Shown here one piece after another: positions 8,560 through 21,600 of a stretch of DNA of 64,000 nucleotides (positions are counted from its first letter, which is position 1; each line of letters opens with the position of its first letter). The position numbers were made by a program, and so were the translations under genes. Below the pieces are notes generated by a model. It searched no databases and was not told the DNA's origin. It saw only the letters and a list, made by a program, of their open reading frames with translations. Origin of the DNA: Nitrospirae bacterium MYbin6 (GTDB lineage Bacteria; Nitrospirota; Thermodesulfovibrionia; Thermodesulfovibrionales; Magnetobacteriaceae); contig PEAC01000003.1 of assembly GCA_002753305.1 (NCBI GenBank), positions 1 through 64,000 of the forward strand. The letters run 5' to 3'.

Positions 8560-9666
8560 ATGATAGTAACTATATCGAAAGATGAGCTCTACAAAAGGCT
8601 TGGAGATATGCAGAACATTGTCGAGAAGAAGACAACCATACCAATATTGTCCAACTTTCTCCTTGATATAAGCAGGGAAAAAAGTACCGTCTACGCTACA
8701 GACCTCGATATGGCAATAAGAGAACCTATAGAGATAATGGAGATAGAGAAATCCGGCACGATTTGCCTGCCAGCCAAGAAGATCTTTGAGATATCCAGAG
8801 AAGTAGCCGGTGATATTCATATAGAAGAGGACGAGGTCAACTGGGTAAAGATGAAGTCCGGGAAGAGCTCATACAGGATTGCCGCGTTAAACGCGGATGA
8901 ATACCCGCACTGGCCCTCACTGGACGATAAGATAAGTTTCTCCATACAGGCGGAGAAACTCCTTGACATGCTCGACAGGACAATCTACTGCGCGGGGGAG
9001 AATGACCCGCGCTATGCCTTAAACGGCGTCTTGTTTCATGTAATAGGCCAGAAGAAAAAGATTGTCATGGTCGGCACAGACGGCCACAGGCTCTCAGTGG
9101 TGTACTCAGACATGGAAATGGACACTGAAGAAGAAATCAAGGCCATCATACCACGGAAGGCCGTGATGGAACTAAGGCGGCTTCTGGGAGCGCAAGAGGG
9201 GGCCATCCAATTTGAGATAGCTAAAAACCACATGAGATTCACCCTGGGCGAAAAGGAGTTTCTCACAAAGTTAATAGAGGGCACGTATCCGAATTACGAG
9301 CAAGTCATACCGGTAAACAACGATAAGTCTGTCCTTATAGACAGGGAGGAACTGATAAAGACCCTCAGAAGGGTGTCCGTAATAGGCAGAGAGAAGAGCC
9401 GCGTTGTGCGGGTGGATTTAGAGAAAGGCCAGATGAACGTATTCGCTACAGACCCTGAACTTGGTGAGGCGCATGACGGGTTAAAGGTCGGATTTGACGG
9501 CGAGCCGATTACGTTGGGGTTTAACGCTAAATATGTGCTTGACGCCCTTCAGTCTATGAGGTCACAAAACGTTGCCTTAGAGCTTCTGGACACGCTGACG
9601 CCGACTTTATTGGTGGAAGAGGGAAATGCTGACTATAAATGCGTATTAATGCCGATGAGGATATAG
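8560..9666 (+). CDS. dnaN: DNA polymerase III beta sliding clamp
   Basis: The clamp forms a ring dimer around DNA and holds the replicative polymerase and repair proteins. The 368-residue product has the three repeated clamp domains, the family end VLMPMRI, and conserved stretches such as YALNGVLFH and GTDGHRLS. It is preceded by a good AAGGAGA site and lies 14 bases after dnaA, as in most bacteria. A kinase-like gene follows instead of the recF often found here. Confidence 0.98.
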   Translation: MIVTISKDELYKRLGDMQNIVEKKTTIPILSNFLLDISREKSTVYATDLDMAIREPIEIMEIEKSGTICLPAKKIFEISREVAGDIHIEEDEVNWVKMKSGKSSYRIAALNADEYPHWPSLDDKISFSIQAEKLLDMLDRTIYCAGENDPRYALNGVLFHVIGQKKKIVMVGTDGHRLSVVYSDMEMDTEEEIKAIIPRKAVMELRRLLGAQEGAIQFEIAKNHMRFTLGEKEFLTKLIEGTYPNYEQVIPVNNDKSVLIDREELIKTLRRVSVIGREKSRVVRVDLEKGQMNVFATDPELGEAHDGLKVGFDGEPITLGFNAKYVLDALQSMRSQNVALELLDTLTPTLLVEEGNADYKCVLMPMRI

Positions 9667-9682
9667 GCGGGGAGGCCTTTTT

Positions 9683-10585
9683 ATGTCGAGACTTACAAAT
9701 AAGGAATTGATAGAGGAGTTAAAGGTGCGTTTCCATGAAAGCGATAGCGCGCTCTTTGACCTGAAGGCAATGACAAAGAAGCTTGTGAAGATTAACAAGA
9801 AGCTCCAGGAGTCTGAGGCCCTGAAGAGTAATTTCCTGTCGAACATCAGGAATGAGATAAATAACCCGCTGACTTCGATACTGGGCCTGTCACAGCAGCT
9901 TCTCAGCGCGAAGGAAATAGACTGCAACACTATCAGAGACATTATATCACTAATACATGAGGAGTCCTTTAATCTGGACTTTCAGATAAAGAATATATTC
10001 GCGGCGGCTGAGCTTGAGTCCGGTGAGACGTCAATAGGGGTCTCAATCGTCGATGTGGTTGCAATGTTCGATAATATAATATCGTCGTTCAGGCATTACG
10101 CGGAGAATAAAAACGTAAAGATTGAAATGGTATATGACTGGGATGATGATGAGCAATCAGAGATTTTTTTTAAGACCGACCCGGAAAAACTCGGCCTGGT
10201 CGTCTCCAATCTCATATCCAACGCGATAGAGTTCAGCAACGAGGACGGCAAGGTAGAGGTAAAGCTGTGGATGGAAGACGGGTCTCTCAGGATCGATGTT
10301 AAAGACAACGGAGTTGGCATGGATAACTCCGAACTGGATGTCATCTTTGACAGGTTCAGGCAAGTTGAGACAGGCTCGACAAAGACACACAGAGGGCACG
10401 GCCTTGGCCTGAGCATAACACAGGCAATACTTGACTTGCTGGACGGCTCGATTTCTGTGTCAAGCTCAAAGGGTGCGGGGAGCGTGTTTTCGGTAACCAT
10501 ACCTGAGTCCATGGGGCCTGAGACGGAGGGATTTTCCAGCGATGGCAACGAGTTTATCTTTGAGGACGAGGGAGAGAAGTTCTAA
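9683..10585 (+). CDS. Histidine-kinase-like protein with Asn in place of the H-box His
   Basis: A cytoplasmic protein of 300 residues with an N-terminal coiled coil (about 1-48), a HisKA-like dimerisation helix and a complete HATPase_c domain. The ATP-site boxes are intact: N box (NLISNAIEF, about 177), G1 (DNGVGMD), F box (DRFRQVE) and G2 (HRGHGLGLS). The H box reads SNIRNEINNPLTSI where active kinases have S-H-E-L-R-T-P-L, so residue 57 is Asn instead of the phosphorylated His. It has no sensor domain or membrane segment. It lies 16 bases after dnaN and 11 bases before cheD. It may be a pseudokinase, a phosphatase or a scaffold; the partner is unknown. Confidence 0.8.
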   Translation: MSRLTNKELIEELKVRFHESDSALFDLKAMTKKLVKINKKLQESEALKSNFLSNIRNEINNPLTSILGLSQQLLSAKEIDCNTIRDIISLIHEESFNLDFQIKNIFAAAELESGETSIGVSIVDVVAMFDNIISSFRHYAENKNVKIEMVYDWDDDEQSEIFFKTDPEKLGLVVSNLISNAIEFSNEDGKVEVKLWMEDGSLRIDVKDNGVGMDNSELDVIFDRFRQVETGSTKTHRGHGLGLSITQAILDLLDGSISVSSSKGAGSVFSVTIPESMGPETEGFSSDGNEFIFEDEGEKF

Positions 10586-10596
10586 ACTAACAGGCA

Positions 10597-11061
10597 ATGA
10601 AAGAGCATTTTCTATATCCCGGTACGCTCTATGCCGACAAGGACCCTACGGCCGTCACGACCATATTAGGCTCTTGTGTAGCGGTATGTTTTTGGGATAC
10701 GGTCTTGAAAATTGGCGGTATGAACCACTATCTGCTCCCGCTGTGGAACGGTGAAGGGCTGCCATCGCCGAAATATGGCAATATTGCGATAACGAAATTA
10801 TTGGAGAAGATGTTGTCGTTTGGCACGAATAAAAGGAATTTACAGGCAAAGGTATTTGGCGGGGCCGCGATGATGGAGAGCAGCTCCGGGTTGTTAAACG
10901 TCGGAGAGAGGAATATTTTAATAGCCGAGGACTTATTGTCTGATGAGGGCATAAGAATATTCAGCTCGGATGTCGGCGGAAACCAGGGCAGGAAGATGAT
11001 ATTTCAGACTGACAGTGGAGCGGTACTGATGAAAAAGGTTAAGAAATCAGAGAAAAAATAA
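10597..11061 (+). CDS. cheD: Chemoreceptor glutamine deamidase CheD
   Basis: CheD deamidates specific glutamines on methyl-accepting chemotaxis receptors and in several bacteria also assists CheC. The 154-residue product keeps the catalytic triad at the same numbers as Thermotoga CheD: Cys27 (LGSCVAV), His44 (GGMNHYLLP) and Thr21. No receptor or other che gene is in the window; its neighbours are the kinase-like gene (11 bases upstream) and gyrB. A flagellin gene at 24 kb shows that the cell is probably motile. Confidence 0.92.
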   Translation: MKEHFLYPGTLYADKDPTAVTTILGSCVAVCFWDTVLKIGGMNHYLLPLWNGEGLPSPKYGNIAITKLLEKMLSFGTNKRNLQAKVFGGAAMMESSSGLLNVGERNILIAEDLLSDEGIRIFSSDVGGNQGRKMIFQTDSGAVLMKKVKKSEKK

Positions 11062-13506
<2,445 letters not shown>

Positions 13507-13536
13507 TAAATATAAAACAGCGGGAGAAAACACAAA

Positions 13537-15951
13537 ATGTCCACCATACAAGTAAGCATAGAAGAGGAGATGAAGGTATGTTACCTGGACTACGCAATGA
13601 GCGTAATCATAGGGAGGGCGCTGCCCGAGGTAAGGGACGGGCTGAAGCCGGTACAAAGGAGGATACTCTATGCGATGTTTCGCGAGGGGCTGCTCTCAAC
13701 GCGCAGGTACTCGAAATGCGCCGGTGTCGTAGGCGAGGTACTCAAGAAATACCATCCCCACGGCGATAGCGCCGTGTATGACGCTCTTGTCAGGCTGGCC
13801 CAGGACTTTAACATGCGATACCCGCTGATAGACGGCCAGGGGAACTTTGGCTCAATGGACGGAGACCCGGCTGCGGCATACAGATACACGGAGGCGCGCC
13901 TTGCGAAGATTGCCGAGGAGCTGTTGCGCGATATTGACAAGGAGACGGTGGACTTTACGTCGAATTTTGACGAGACCACGGAGGAACCCCTTGTCCTGCC
14001 CTCCACAATACCTAATCTGATAATCAATGGAGCCTCAGGCATAGCGGTAGGTATGGCAACGAACATCCCCCCGCACAATCTTGGTGAGGTGACGGGCGCA
14101 CTACTAAGGCTGCTGGACGAGCCGGATATAGGTGTACCGGAGCTGATGCAATATATAAAGGGGCCGGATTTCCCCACGGGTGGCATAATCTTTGGCCTTA
14201 AGGGCATAAGGGACGCCTATGAGACCGGCCGGGGACAGATTCGCGTAAGGGCAAAGGCATCATTCGAGCAACGCGCAAGAGGCGGTGAGAGTATTATTAT
14301 TGACGAAATGCCCTACCAGGTGAACAAGGCCAGATTGATGGAAAAGATTGCCGAACTAGTCCGCGAGAAAAAGATTGAGGGGATTTCAGACCTCAGGGAC
14401 GAATCCGACAGGGACGGTATCAGGGTGGTAATTGAACTGAAGAGAGACGAGATGCCCCAGGTGGTGCTGAATAATCTCTATAAGCACACGCAGATGCAGG
14501 TGACATTCGGGATAATAATGCTGGCACTTTCTCACGGGCAGCCGCATGTGATGGGCTTAAAGCGCGTTCTTTCAGAGTTTTTGCAGCACAGAAGGGACGT
14601 AATAGTACGGCGGACGAAGTTTGACCTGAGAAAGGCACAGGAGCGCGCACACATATTAGAGGGGTTGAAGATAGCCATAGACAATCTCGATGCGATAATA
14701 AAACTAATCAGGGCCGCCAGTACGCCGGATGAGGCAAAACTGGGCCTGACCACGGCATATCCCTTGACCGTGATACAGGCCACGGCAATACTGGATATGC
14801 GCCTGCAGCGCCTCACCGGACTTGAAAGAGAGAAAATCGTAAGCGAATACAACGAGGTTATTAAGGAGATAGAGAGGCTTACGGCGATATTGGGCAGTGC
14901 CGCCCTCATAGACGAGATAATCAAGGGCGAGCTTATTGAGATAAAAGAGAAATACGCAGACGTAAGGCGCACCGAAATAGTCTCCGACATACAGGAAATC
15001 TCCATAGAGGACCTGATAACCGAAGAGGAGATGGTGATAACCGTATCACACAATGGTTATATAAAGAGAAACCCCATCTCGGAGTACCGCAGGCAGCGAC
15101 GCGGCGGCAAAGGCTCCCTAAGCATGGAGACACGCGAGGAGGACTACGTAAAGCAGTTGTTTATCGGCTCGACACACGACTACATACTGTTCTTTTCAAA
15201 CCTGGGCAGGCTCTATTGGCAGAAGATCTATCAGATACCCGAGGCGGGCCGCTCCGCCAAGGGCAAGGCCATAGTGAATCTCCTTCAACTGCAATCGGGT
15301 GAGAAAATCGCCACGGCCCTGCCCGTAAAGGGTTTCGACAAGGGATACCTGATGATGTTCACGAAAAAGGGGATAGTAAAAAAGACAGAGCTGAAGGACT
15401 TCAGCAATCCCCGCGGCAAGGGCGTCATAGCGATAACGATTGACGATGACGACGAGCTGATAGCCGTAAGGGTGACAGACGGAGAGTCAGACATCCTGAT
15501 AGGCTCAAGTTATGGCCTGGCGATACGCTTTAACGAAAATGACATAAGGCCGACGGGCAGAAGCTCAAGAGGGGTAATCGGTATAAGATTCAAGGAAGGC
15601 GACGAGGCAGTCTCCGCGGAGGTCATAGAGGAGAGGACGGCGCTTCTGACCATTACGGAATTTGGATTTGGCAAAAGGACGATGACCAAAGAGTATAACG
15701 TACAAAGCCGCGGCGGACAGGGCGTAATCTCTATAAAAGTAACCGAAAAAGGCGGCAAGGTAATAGGCCTGATACAGGTAAGAGATGAGGATGAAATCAT
15801 GGTCGTAACAAAAGCAGGCAAGATGATTCGCACATCCGTCGAGACAATTTCCATAATAGGAAGGAACACGCAGGGCGTAAAGGTAATGGATGTAGGCAAG
15901 GAAAACGCCATAGTAGGCATAGGCAAGGTAGCCGAGAAGGACAGGGAGTGA
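13537..15951 (+). CDS. gyrA: DNA gyrase subunit A
   Basis: The DNA-cleaving subunit of gyrase, 804 residues. The catalytic tyrosine is Y117 in [10 protein letters not shown]. The quinolone-resistance region reads [10 protein letters not shown] with Ser78 and Asp82, the residues of the sensitive wild type. The C-terminal DNA-wrapping beta-pinwheel has the GyrA box QRRGGKG, which separates gyrase from topoisomerase IV. The gene ends 20 bases before the 3' CCA of a convergent tRNA-Val. Confidence 0.98.
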   Translation: MSTIQVSIEEEMKVCYLDYAMSVIIGRALPEVRDGLKPVQRRILYAMFREGLLSTRRYSKCAGVVGEVLKKYHPHGDSAVYDALVRLAQDFNMRYPLIDGQGNFGSMDGDPAAAYRYTEARLAKIAEELLRDIDKETVDFTSNFDETTEEPLVLPSTIPNLIINGASGIAVGMATNIPPHNLGEVTGALLRLLDEPDIGVPELMQYIKGPDFPTGGIIFGLKGIRDAYETGRGQIRVRAKASFEQRARGGESIIIDEMPYQVNKARLMEKIAELVREKKIEGISDLRDESDRDGIRVVIELKRDEMPQVVLNNLYKHTQMQVTFGIIMLALSHGQPHVMGLKRVLSEFLQHRRDVIVRRTKFDLRKAQERAHILEGLKIAIDNLDAIIKLIRAASTPDEAKLGLTTAYPLTVIQATAILDMRLQRLTGLEREKIVSEYNEVIKEIERLTAILGSAALIDEIIKGELIEIKEKYADVRRTEIVSDIQEISIEDLITEEEMVITVSHNGYIKRNPISEYRRQRRGGKGSLSMETREEDYVKQLFIGSTHDYILFFSNLGRLYWQKIYQIPEAGRSAKGKAIVNLLQLQSGEKIATALPVKGFDKGYLMMFTKKGIVKKTELKDFSNPRGKGVIAITIDDDDELIAVRVTDGESDILIGSSYGLAIRFNENDIRPTGRSSRGVIGIRFKEGDEAVSAEVIEERTALLTITEFGFGKRTMTKEYNVQSRGGQGVISIKVTEKGGKVIGLIQVRDEDEIMVVTKAGKMIRTSVETISIIGRNTQGVKVMDVGKENAIVGIGKVAEKDRE

Positions 15952-15970
15952 AATAGCTAAGTGGAAAAGA

Positions 15971-16045
15971 TGGTGGGCGATACAGGGCTTGAACCTGTGA
16001 CTTCTGCCGTGTGAAGGCAGCGCTCTACCGCTGAGCTAATCGCCC
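15971..16045 (-). tRNA. tRNA-Val (CAC), CCA encoded
   Basis: Minus-strand cloverleaf: acceptor GGGCGAT/ATCGCCC, D arm GCTC-AGCGGTA-GAGC, anticodon stem CTGCC/GGCAG with loop TTCACAC (anticodon CAC, reads GUG), T arm ACAGG-TTCAAGC-CCTGT. Discriminator A is followed by an encoded CCA, unlike the tRNA-Phe at 4.2 kb. It lies between gyrA and the efflux operon, opposite to both. Confidence 0.96.
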
Positions 16046-16136
16046 GTTTCTGGCTGTTAACTTAACAATTTCTGGCCGGGATTGTCAAGTTCTGTTGAGG
16101 TTGACAAAGATAAATGAAAAATGATACCTTTTGCTT

Positions 16137-17507
16137 ATGCAAAGTGTAAAACCATTAGCCGTAGTTGCATTATTATTGCTGGCCATTAACTCATTCCCTG
16201 CACATTGCCAGGCCAATGAACAGCCGTCAACCGTTATAACCCTTAACGAGGCCATAGCGGCCGCTCTCAAAGACAACCATCGCATAAGGGCTGGGAAATG
16301 GGCGGTTGAGGCACTAAAAAAAGATGTCTCTATCGCGTGGGGCAGCTTGCTGCCGAAAATTGAGATCGAAGAGGCTTACTCCAACACTAATAATCCGACG
16401 CTTTTCTTTATGTCAAAACTAAACCAGGGACGTTTTACCAGCGCCGATTTGTCCGCCTTGAAAGACCCCGCCCCTATAAATAACTATCGTACCAACTTTC
16501 AATTTGAAATGCCGGTGTTTTCCATGAAGGCCTATATCGCCATCGACATGGCCTCAGTGCGCGCCGAAGGCAGAGCGCATGAGCAGACACGCCTTGAAGA
16601 GACCACAGTCCTTGATGTATTTAAGGCATACATCGGTGTAAAAACGGCAAAGGCCTACAAGGCCGCGGCCTCAAAAAGCCTTGAGGACGCCACAGAACAT
16701 CTGCGCATCGCTAAGGCACGCCTCTCAACAGGTACGGGGCTGCATTCAGACCTGTTGCAGGCACAAACGGCCCTGTCCGAGGCGCAGATGCGTACCGTTA
16801 CTGCCGCGAAAAACCTGAATCTTGCCAAAAGGTCTCTTGGCCTGATGATTGGCTCCGACGCGCCCTATGACAGCGCCGATGAGAAAATGAATTTTACCAC
16901 AGCGCCCGTCGACGAATACCTGAAGGGCGCCCTCAGCCGCGCCGATGTCCTTGCCATGGAGAAAAACCATGAAAACGCGAAGAAATCCATTAATCTTGCA
17001 AAGGCCGAATATCTGCCCTCAATAGCCCTTGGCGGCAATTATCAATTGAATGAACATCGCTACCCGTTTGGCGACGAAGGGAAGAGCTACCAGATAGGCG
17101 TCTTTATGAAGATAAACGTATTTGACGGCATGAGAAGAGAATCCCAGTGGGCAAAGGCAAGATTTGAGGCCGCCGAGGCCGCTGAACATCTCAGTGGGAT
17201 GAAAAAACAGGCCGCCTATGAGGTCTACGAGGCCTTTATGACCCTGGAGGAGGCGCAAAAACGGCTTCAGCTTACGCGCGACGCGCTGATGGCTGCCGAA
17301 GAGGGCGTCAGGCTTATTGAAAAACGCTACGCCAATTCCCTTGCCCCAATGGTCTCGCTCCTTGACGCACAGGCCGCCCTCGACAAGACACGGGCCGATG
17401 CCGCGGCGGCAGAGGGGCAGCACCTCATGTCAATCGCATTGCTTGAGTACACAGGCGGCAGAATCTTAGAGTTTTTCGGAATCGACACATCAGGGAGGAA
17501 TCAATGA
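16137..17507 (+). CDS. TolC-family outer membrane efflux protein
   Basis: The outer-membrane channel of a tripartite efflux pump. From ATG 16137 the product is 456 residues, with a signal peptide (about 1-26, hydrophobic core VVALLLLAI) and two repeated OEP halves rich in long Ala/Glu/Lys helices. A periplasmic coiled-coil hairpin and the IEKRYANSLAP stretch match the family. An in-frame TTG at 16131 is an alternative start. It overlaps the membrane-fusion gene by 4 bases (ATGA) and belongs to the three-gene pump operon. The substrate cannot be inferred. Confidence 0.9.
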   Translation: MQSVKPLAVVALLLLAINSFPAHCQANEQPSTVITLNEAIAAALKDNHRIRAGKWAVEALKKDVSIAWGSLLPKIEIEEAYSNTNNPTLFFMSKLNQGRFTSADLSALKDPAPINNYRTNFQFEMPVFSMKAYIAIDMASVRAEGRAHEQTRLEETTVLDVFKAYIGVKTAKAYKAAASKSLEDATEHLRIAKARLSTGTGLHSDLLQAQTALSEAQMRTVTAAKNLNLAKRSLGLMIGSDAPYDSADEKMNFTTAPVDEYLKGALSRADVLAMEKNHENAKKSINLAKAEYLPSIALGGNYQLNEHRYPFGDEGKSYQIGVFMKINVFDGMRRESQWAKARFEAAEAAEHLSGMKKQAAYEVYEAFMTLEEAQKRLQLTRDALMAAEEGVRLIEKRYANSLAPMVSLLDAQAALDKTRADAAAAEGQHLMSIALLEYTGGRILEFFGIDTSGRNQ

Positions 17508-18637
17508 TAAGGCATTTCGCTATATTAAGTAAATTAACGTTAATATGTGTCCTTTTCACATACGGCTGCGGCGAAAAGATTAAGCCTGGAAACAAGGAGC
17601 TCCCCCGTCCGGCAATTACCGGCGTCAAGACCGCTAAAATAACAAAAAACGCTGTAAACGACATCTACGAGGCCAGCGGCACTGTAAAGGCCGAAAACAT
17701 CGCCTCCTTGTCTTCAAAGGTGATGGGTGAAATAAAAACCATAAATGTCAAAGAGGGCGACCCCGTAAAGGCAGGCCAGACGCTCCTTACTATCGGGGCA
17801 GGGGAGTTTGCCAACAAGGCGGCACAGGCAGAGGCGGCCTCTCTTGAGGCACAGGCAGGGCTCAACATGGCACAGGAAAATAAACTCCTCATGGATACGA
17901 CATATGAGAGATTCAAAAAACTCTACGAAGAAAAGGCCATATCCAGGCAGGAGTTCGACGAGATAGAGACAAAGAAAAAGGTCGCAGACCTTTCCCACGC
18001 GCAGGCCTCCGCGATGCACCACCGCGCCCAATCCGCCCTGAGTGAGGCGCGCGTATTTCAGGGCTATACAAGGATAACCTCCCCGTTTAACGGCATCGTG
18101 GGGAAGAAAATGATTGACGTGGGGGCAATGGCCGCACCAGGAGTGCCGCTTATCACGGTAGAAGACCCCTCCGCCTATAACGTAATCATAAACGTTGACG
18201 AAGGCCTTGCCGCAGATTTAATAAAAGGTACACAGGTTGACATCTCACTTGATACCTCGCCACTTAAGACAAAGGGAACTATTACCGAGGTGAGCCAGTT
18301 CATCGACCCCGCAACGAGGACGTTTTCCGTTAAAATAGCGATAGCGCAAAAGGGACTGAGAAGCGGCCTCTATGCCGTTGCCGCAATAAGAGGCAAACCG
18401 CGGCAGACACTTGAGATACCGGCATCAGCCATAGCAGATAAGGGCCAGCTTCGCGGAGTTTATGTAGTCGATAACAAGGGTGTTGCTACATACAGGTTGA
18501 TTACTACCGGCAGAAAACTTGCCTCAACAGGCACGGTGGAAGTCCTGTCAGGCCTCACGGACGGCGAGGAAATTATAGTCGAGGGCACGGCTGTGGACGG
18601 CGGACAGATAACCGGCTATAAACAAGGCTCAAATTAA
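17504..18637 (+). CDS. RND efflux periplasmic adaptor (membrane fusion protein)
   Basis: The 377-residue adaptor links the inner-membrane RND pump to the outer-membrane channel. It starts with a lipoprotein-like signal ending TYGC (residues 19-22), so it is probably lipid-anchored, though the lipobox is imperfect. The HlyD/AcrA architecture is clear: a lipoyl half-motif (GEIKTINVKEGDPVKAGQ), a coiled-coil hairpin (about 90-160), the second lipoyl half (ITSPFNGIVGKKMIDVG), and beta-barrel and membrane-proximal domains. It is coupled to the channel gene upstream and abuts the pump gene downstream. Confidence 0.93.
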   Translation: MIRHFAILSKLTLICVLFTYGCGEKIKPGNKELPRPAITGVKTAKITKNAVNDIYEASGTVKAENIASLSSKVMGEIKTINVKEGDPVKAGQTLLTIGAGEFANKAAQAEAASLEAQAGLNMAQENKLLMDTTYERFKKLYEEKAISRQEFDEIETKKKVADLSHAQASAMHHRAQSALSEARVFQGYTRITSPFNGIVGKKMIDVGAMAAPGVPLITVEDPSAYNVIINVDEGLAADLIKGTQVDISLDTSPLKTKGTITEVSQFIDPATRTFSVKIAIAQKGLRSGLYAVAAIRGKPRQTLEIPASAIADKGQLRGVYVVDNKGVATYRLITTGRKLASTGTVEVLSGLTDGEEIIVEGTAVDGGQITGYKQGSN

Positions 18638-21600
18638 ATGGAAAAAATTGGTATCTCCGGCAAGATAGCCGCCGCATTCATAAATTCGCGGCTGACGCCG
18701 TTAATAGTGGCGGCTTCACTGATTCTTGGAATATTTGCCGTCATGGTAACCCCGCGTGAGGAAGAACCGCAAATAATCGTCCCCATGTTTGATGTTATGG
18801 TAATGTACCCAGGTGCATCGGCCAAAGAGACAGAAGAGCGCGTTACCCGCCCGATGGAGGGCCTTGTTTCAGAAATCAAGGGCGTAGAGTATGTCTATTC
18901 CGTAACGGAGCCTGGCATGAGTATGGTAATCGTGCGATTTCATGTCGGTGAGGATACAGAACGAAGCCTCGTAAAGCTATACGATACACTTATGTCCAAT
19001 TATGACATAATCCCCCCCGGCGTCTCAAAACCCATAGTAAAACCGAAATCCATAGATGAAGTGCCAATACTCGCTCTGACAATATCGGGCGAAAGATATG
19101 ACGGCTACCAGCTCAGGCAAATCGCCGCGGAAATCGCAAATGAACTGAAAAAAGACGGCAATGTCGGAGAAATAGCAATCACAGGCGGCCAGAGAAGGCA
19201 GCTCAAGGTCTCTATAGACCCGGTTAAACTCCGCGCTTACGGACTTTCTCCCCTTGCTATTGTAAGCATGTTCAACACGGCAAACACCCAGATTCCCTCT
19301 GGTACGTTTCAAAAGGACAACAAGGATATCATAGTAGAAACCGGTGGGTTCCTGAAAAACGCCGAAGACGTGGGCAATCTCGTTGTAGGCACAAGCGGCA
19401 CATCTGCCATTTATCTGAAAAACGTTGCCACAATAACCGATGGCCCCGAGACCCCGGCAAGCTATGTATTTACCGGCAATGCGGTGGCTAATGAAAGACC
19501 CGGCTCCACCATTCACCCTGCCTTAACCATCTCGTTAGCTAAAAAGACCGGCTCTAACGCCACCGAAATCACAAAACAGGCCATTGAAAAAACTGAGGAG
19601 ATGAAGGGTTGGATAATCCCCGCTGACATCGACATAAACGTTACAAGAAACTACGGTGAAACCGCCGAGGAAAAATCCAATGAGCTCCTTGACCATCTGA
19701 TGATTGCCACATTTTCGGTAATAATCCTTATAGCGCTGACCCTGGGCTGGAAGGAATCCATCGTGGTGGCCGTAGCCGTGCCGGTTACGCTTGCCCTGAC
19801 GCTTTTAGTAACTTATATATATGGTTATACGCTAAACCGCGTGACGCTTTTTTCACTGATTTTCTCAATAGGAATCCTTGTAGATGACGCCATAGTTGTC
19901 GTCGAAAACATCCACCGGCACTTTAAATCTGGAGGGGCAAGCATAAAAAAGGCTGTGATGGCGGTGGACGAAGTAGGCAATCCGACAATCCTGGCCACGT
20001 TTACAGTAATTGCGGCGCTTTTGCCGATGGCCTTCGTTAGCGGTTTGATGGGGCCTTATATGAGGCCGATACCGGTAGGGGCGTCGGCAGCGATGATATT
20101 TTCTATTTTAATCGCCTTTATAGTCACCCCCTGGATGAGCTTTAAGGTCTTAAGAAACGTAAAACATACTGCACACGGCGAAGAGGAAGAGGGTAAGGCA
20201 ATGATGGCGCTATACGAGAAAATGCTCAGGCCCTTTATCCAGCACAGGGGCTACAGGATTGCGGGACTTTTGTCGGTTTTCAGCATCCTGATGCTAACCC
20301 TCCTGTTGCTGCCTCTAAAGCTGGTGACGGTGAAGATGCTGCCCTTTGACAACAAAAGCGAGATACAGGTAATTATAGACATGCCTGCCGGGACAACGCT
20401 TGAGGAGACTGCGGCGGCAACCCGCGCAATAGCCGAATACGTAAGGACGGTTGCCGAAGTAAAGGACTTTCAGCTATATATCGGGACGGCGGCGCCGTTT
20501 AATTTTAACGGCCTGGTAAGGCACTACTACCTCAGACAGCAGCCAAACACAGCTGATATCCAGGTAAACCTCATCGAAAAAGGCAGGCGCAAGGCACAAA
20601 GCCACGACGTGGCCAAGCGCATACGCGGTCCTATTCAGGAGCTTGCAAAGAAATACAGGGCAAACGTAAAAATTGCCGAAATCCCGCCAGGCCCCCCGGT
20701 CATGAGCACCCTGGTTGCCGAGCTATACGGCCCTGACCCCGTCAGGCAGACCGAACTGGCCTATCAGGTAAAAGAGATATTTGAAAAGACCCCGGGTGTG
20801 GTCGATGTGGACTGGTTTGTCGAGGCGGACGAAAGCAAATATATTTTTGAGATAGACAAGGCCAGGGCTGGCGTCAGCGGGGTATCCCCTGAGGCAATTG
20901 CCAATACGCTGCGTGTGTTTCTTGGTGGTATGCCGGTAGGGCTAATGCACGACGATAAGTCCAGGGAGACGGTTGAGATATTCCTTCAGGCCCCAAGAGA
21001 CAAGCGCTCAGGCATAAACGAACTCAAGGGGTTGACGGTTATAAGCGGCACAGGTAAATTCGTTCCGCTTGCCGAGCTTGTCAACGTAGTAAGTACCACA
21101 CAGGACAAGACCATTTACCATAAAAACCTCAGACGCGTCGTATACGTCGTTGCTGATGTGGCGGGAAAGGAGGAAAGCCCCGCCTACGCGATATTGAAAA
21201 TGAAGGATGCCGTAAAGGCGCTGAAACTCCCCGAAGGCTATGAGCTTACGCAGCACTTTTCGGAACTGCCCTGGCTTGAGAAGCGAAATTCTTTGAAGTG
21301 GGATGGAGAGTGGCAGATAACCTATGATGTGTTTGTAGATATGGGGATAGCCTTTGCCGCCGTGCTGGTGCTGATTTACGTGCTTGTCGTGGGGTGGTTT
21401 AAGAACTTCATAACACCAATAATAATTATGGCCCCTATACCGTTGACGCTGGTTGGGATACTGCCCGGGCATTGGATTATGGGGGCGTTTTTTACGGCAA
21501 CAAGCATGATAGGGTTTATTGCCCTTGCCGGTATAATTGTGCGCAACTCAATCCTGCTCGTGGACTTTATCCAACACGACTGGAAAGAAAGTGGCAACCT

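Noticed and set aside
14532-15053. A 173-codon minus-strand frame inside gyrA
   Set aside because: It is fully antisense to a conserved part of gyrA and resembles no protein family.
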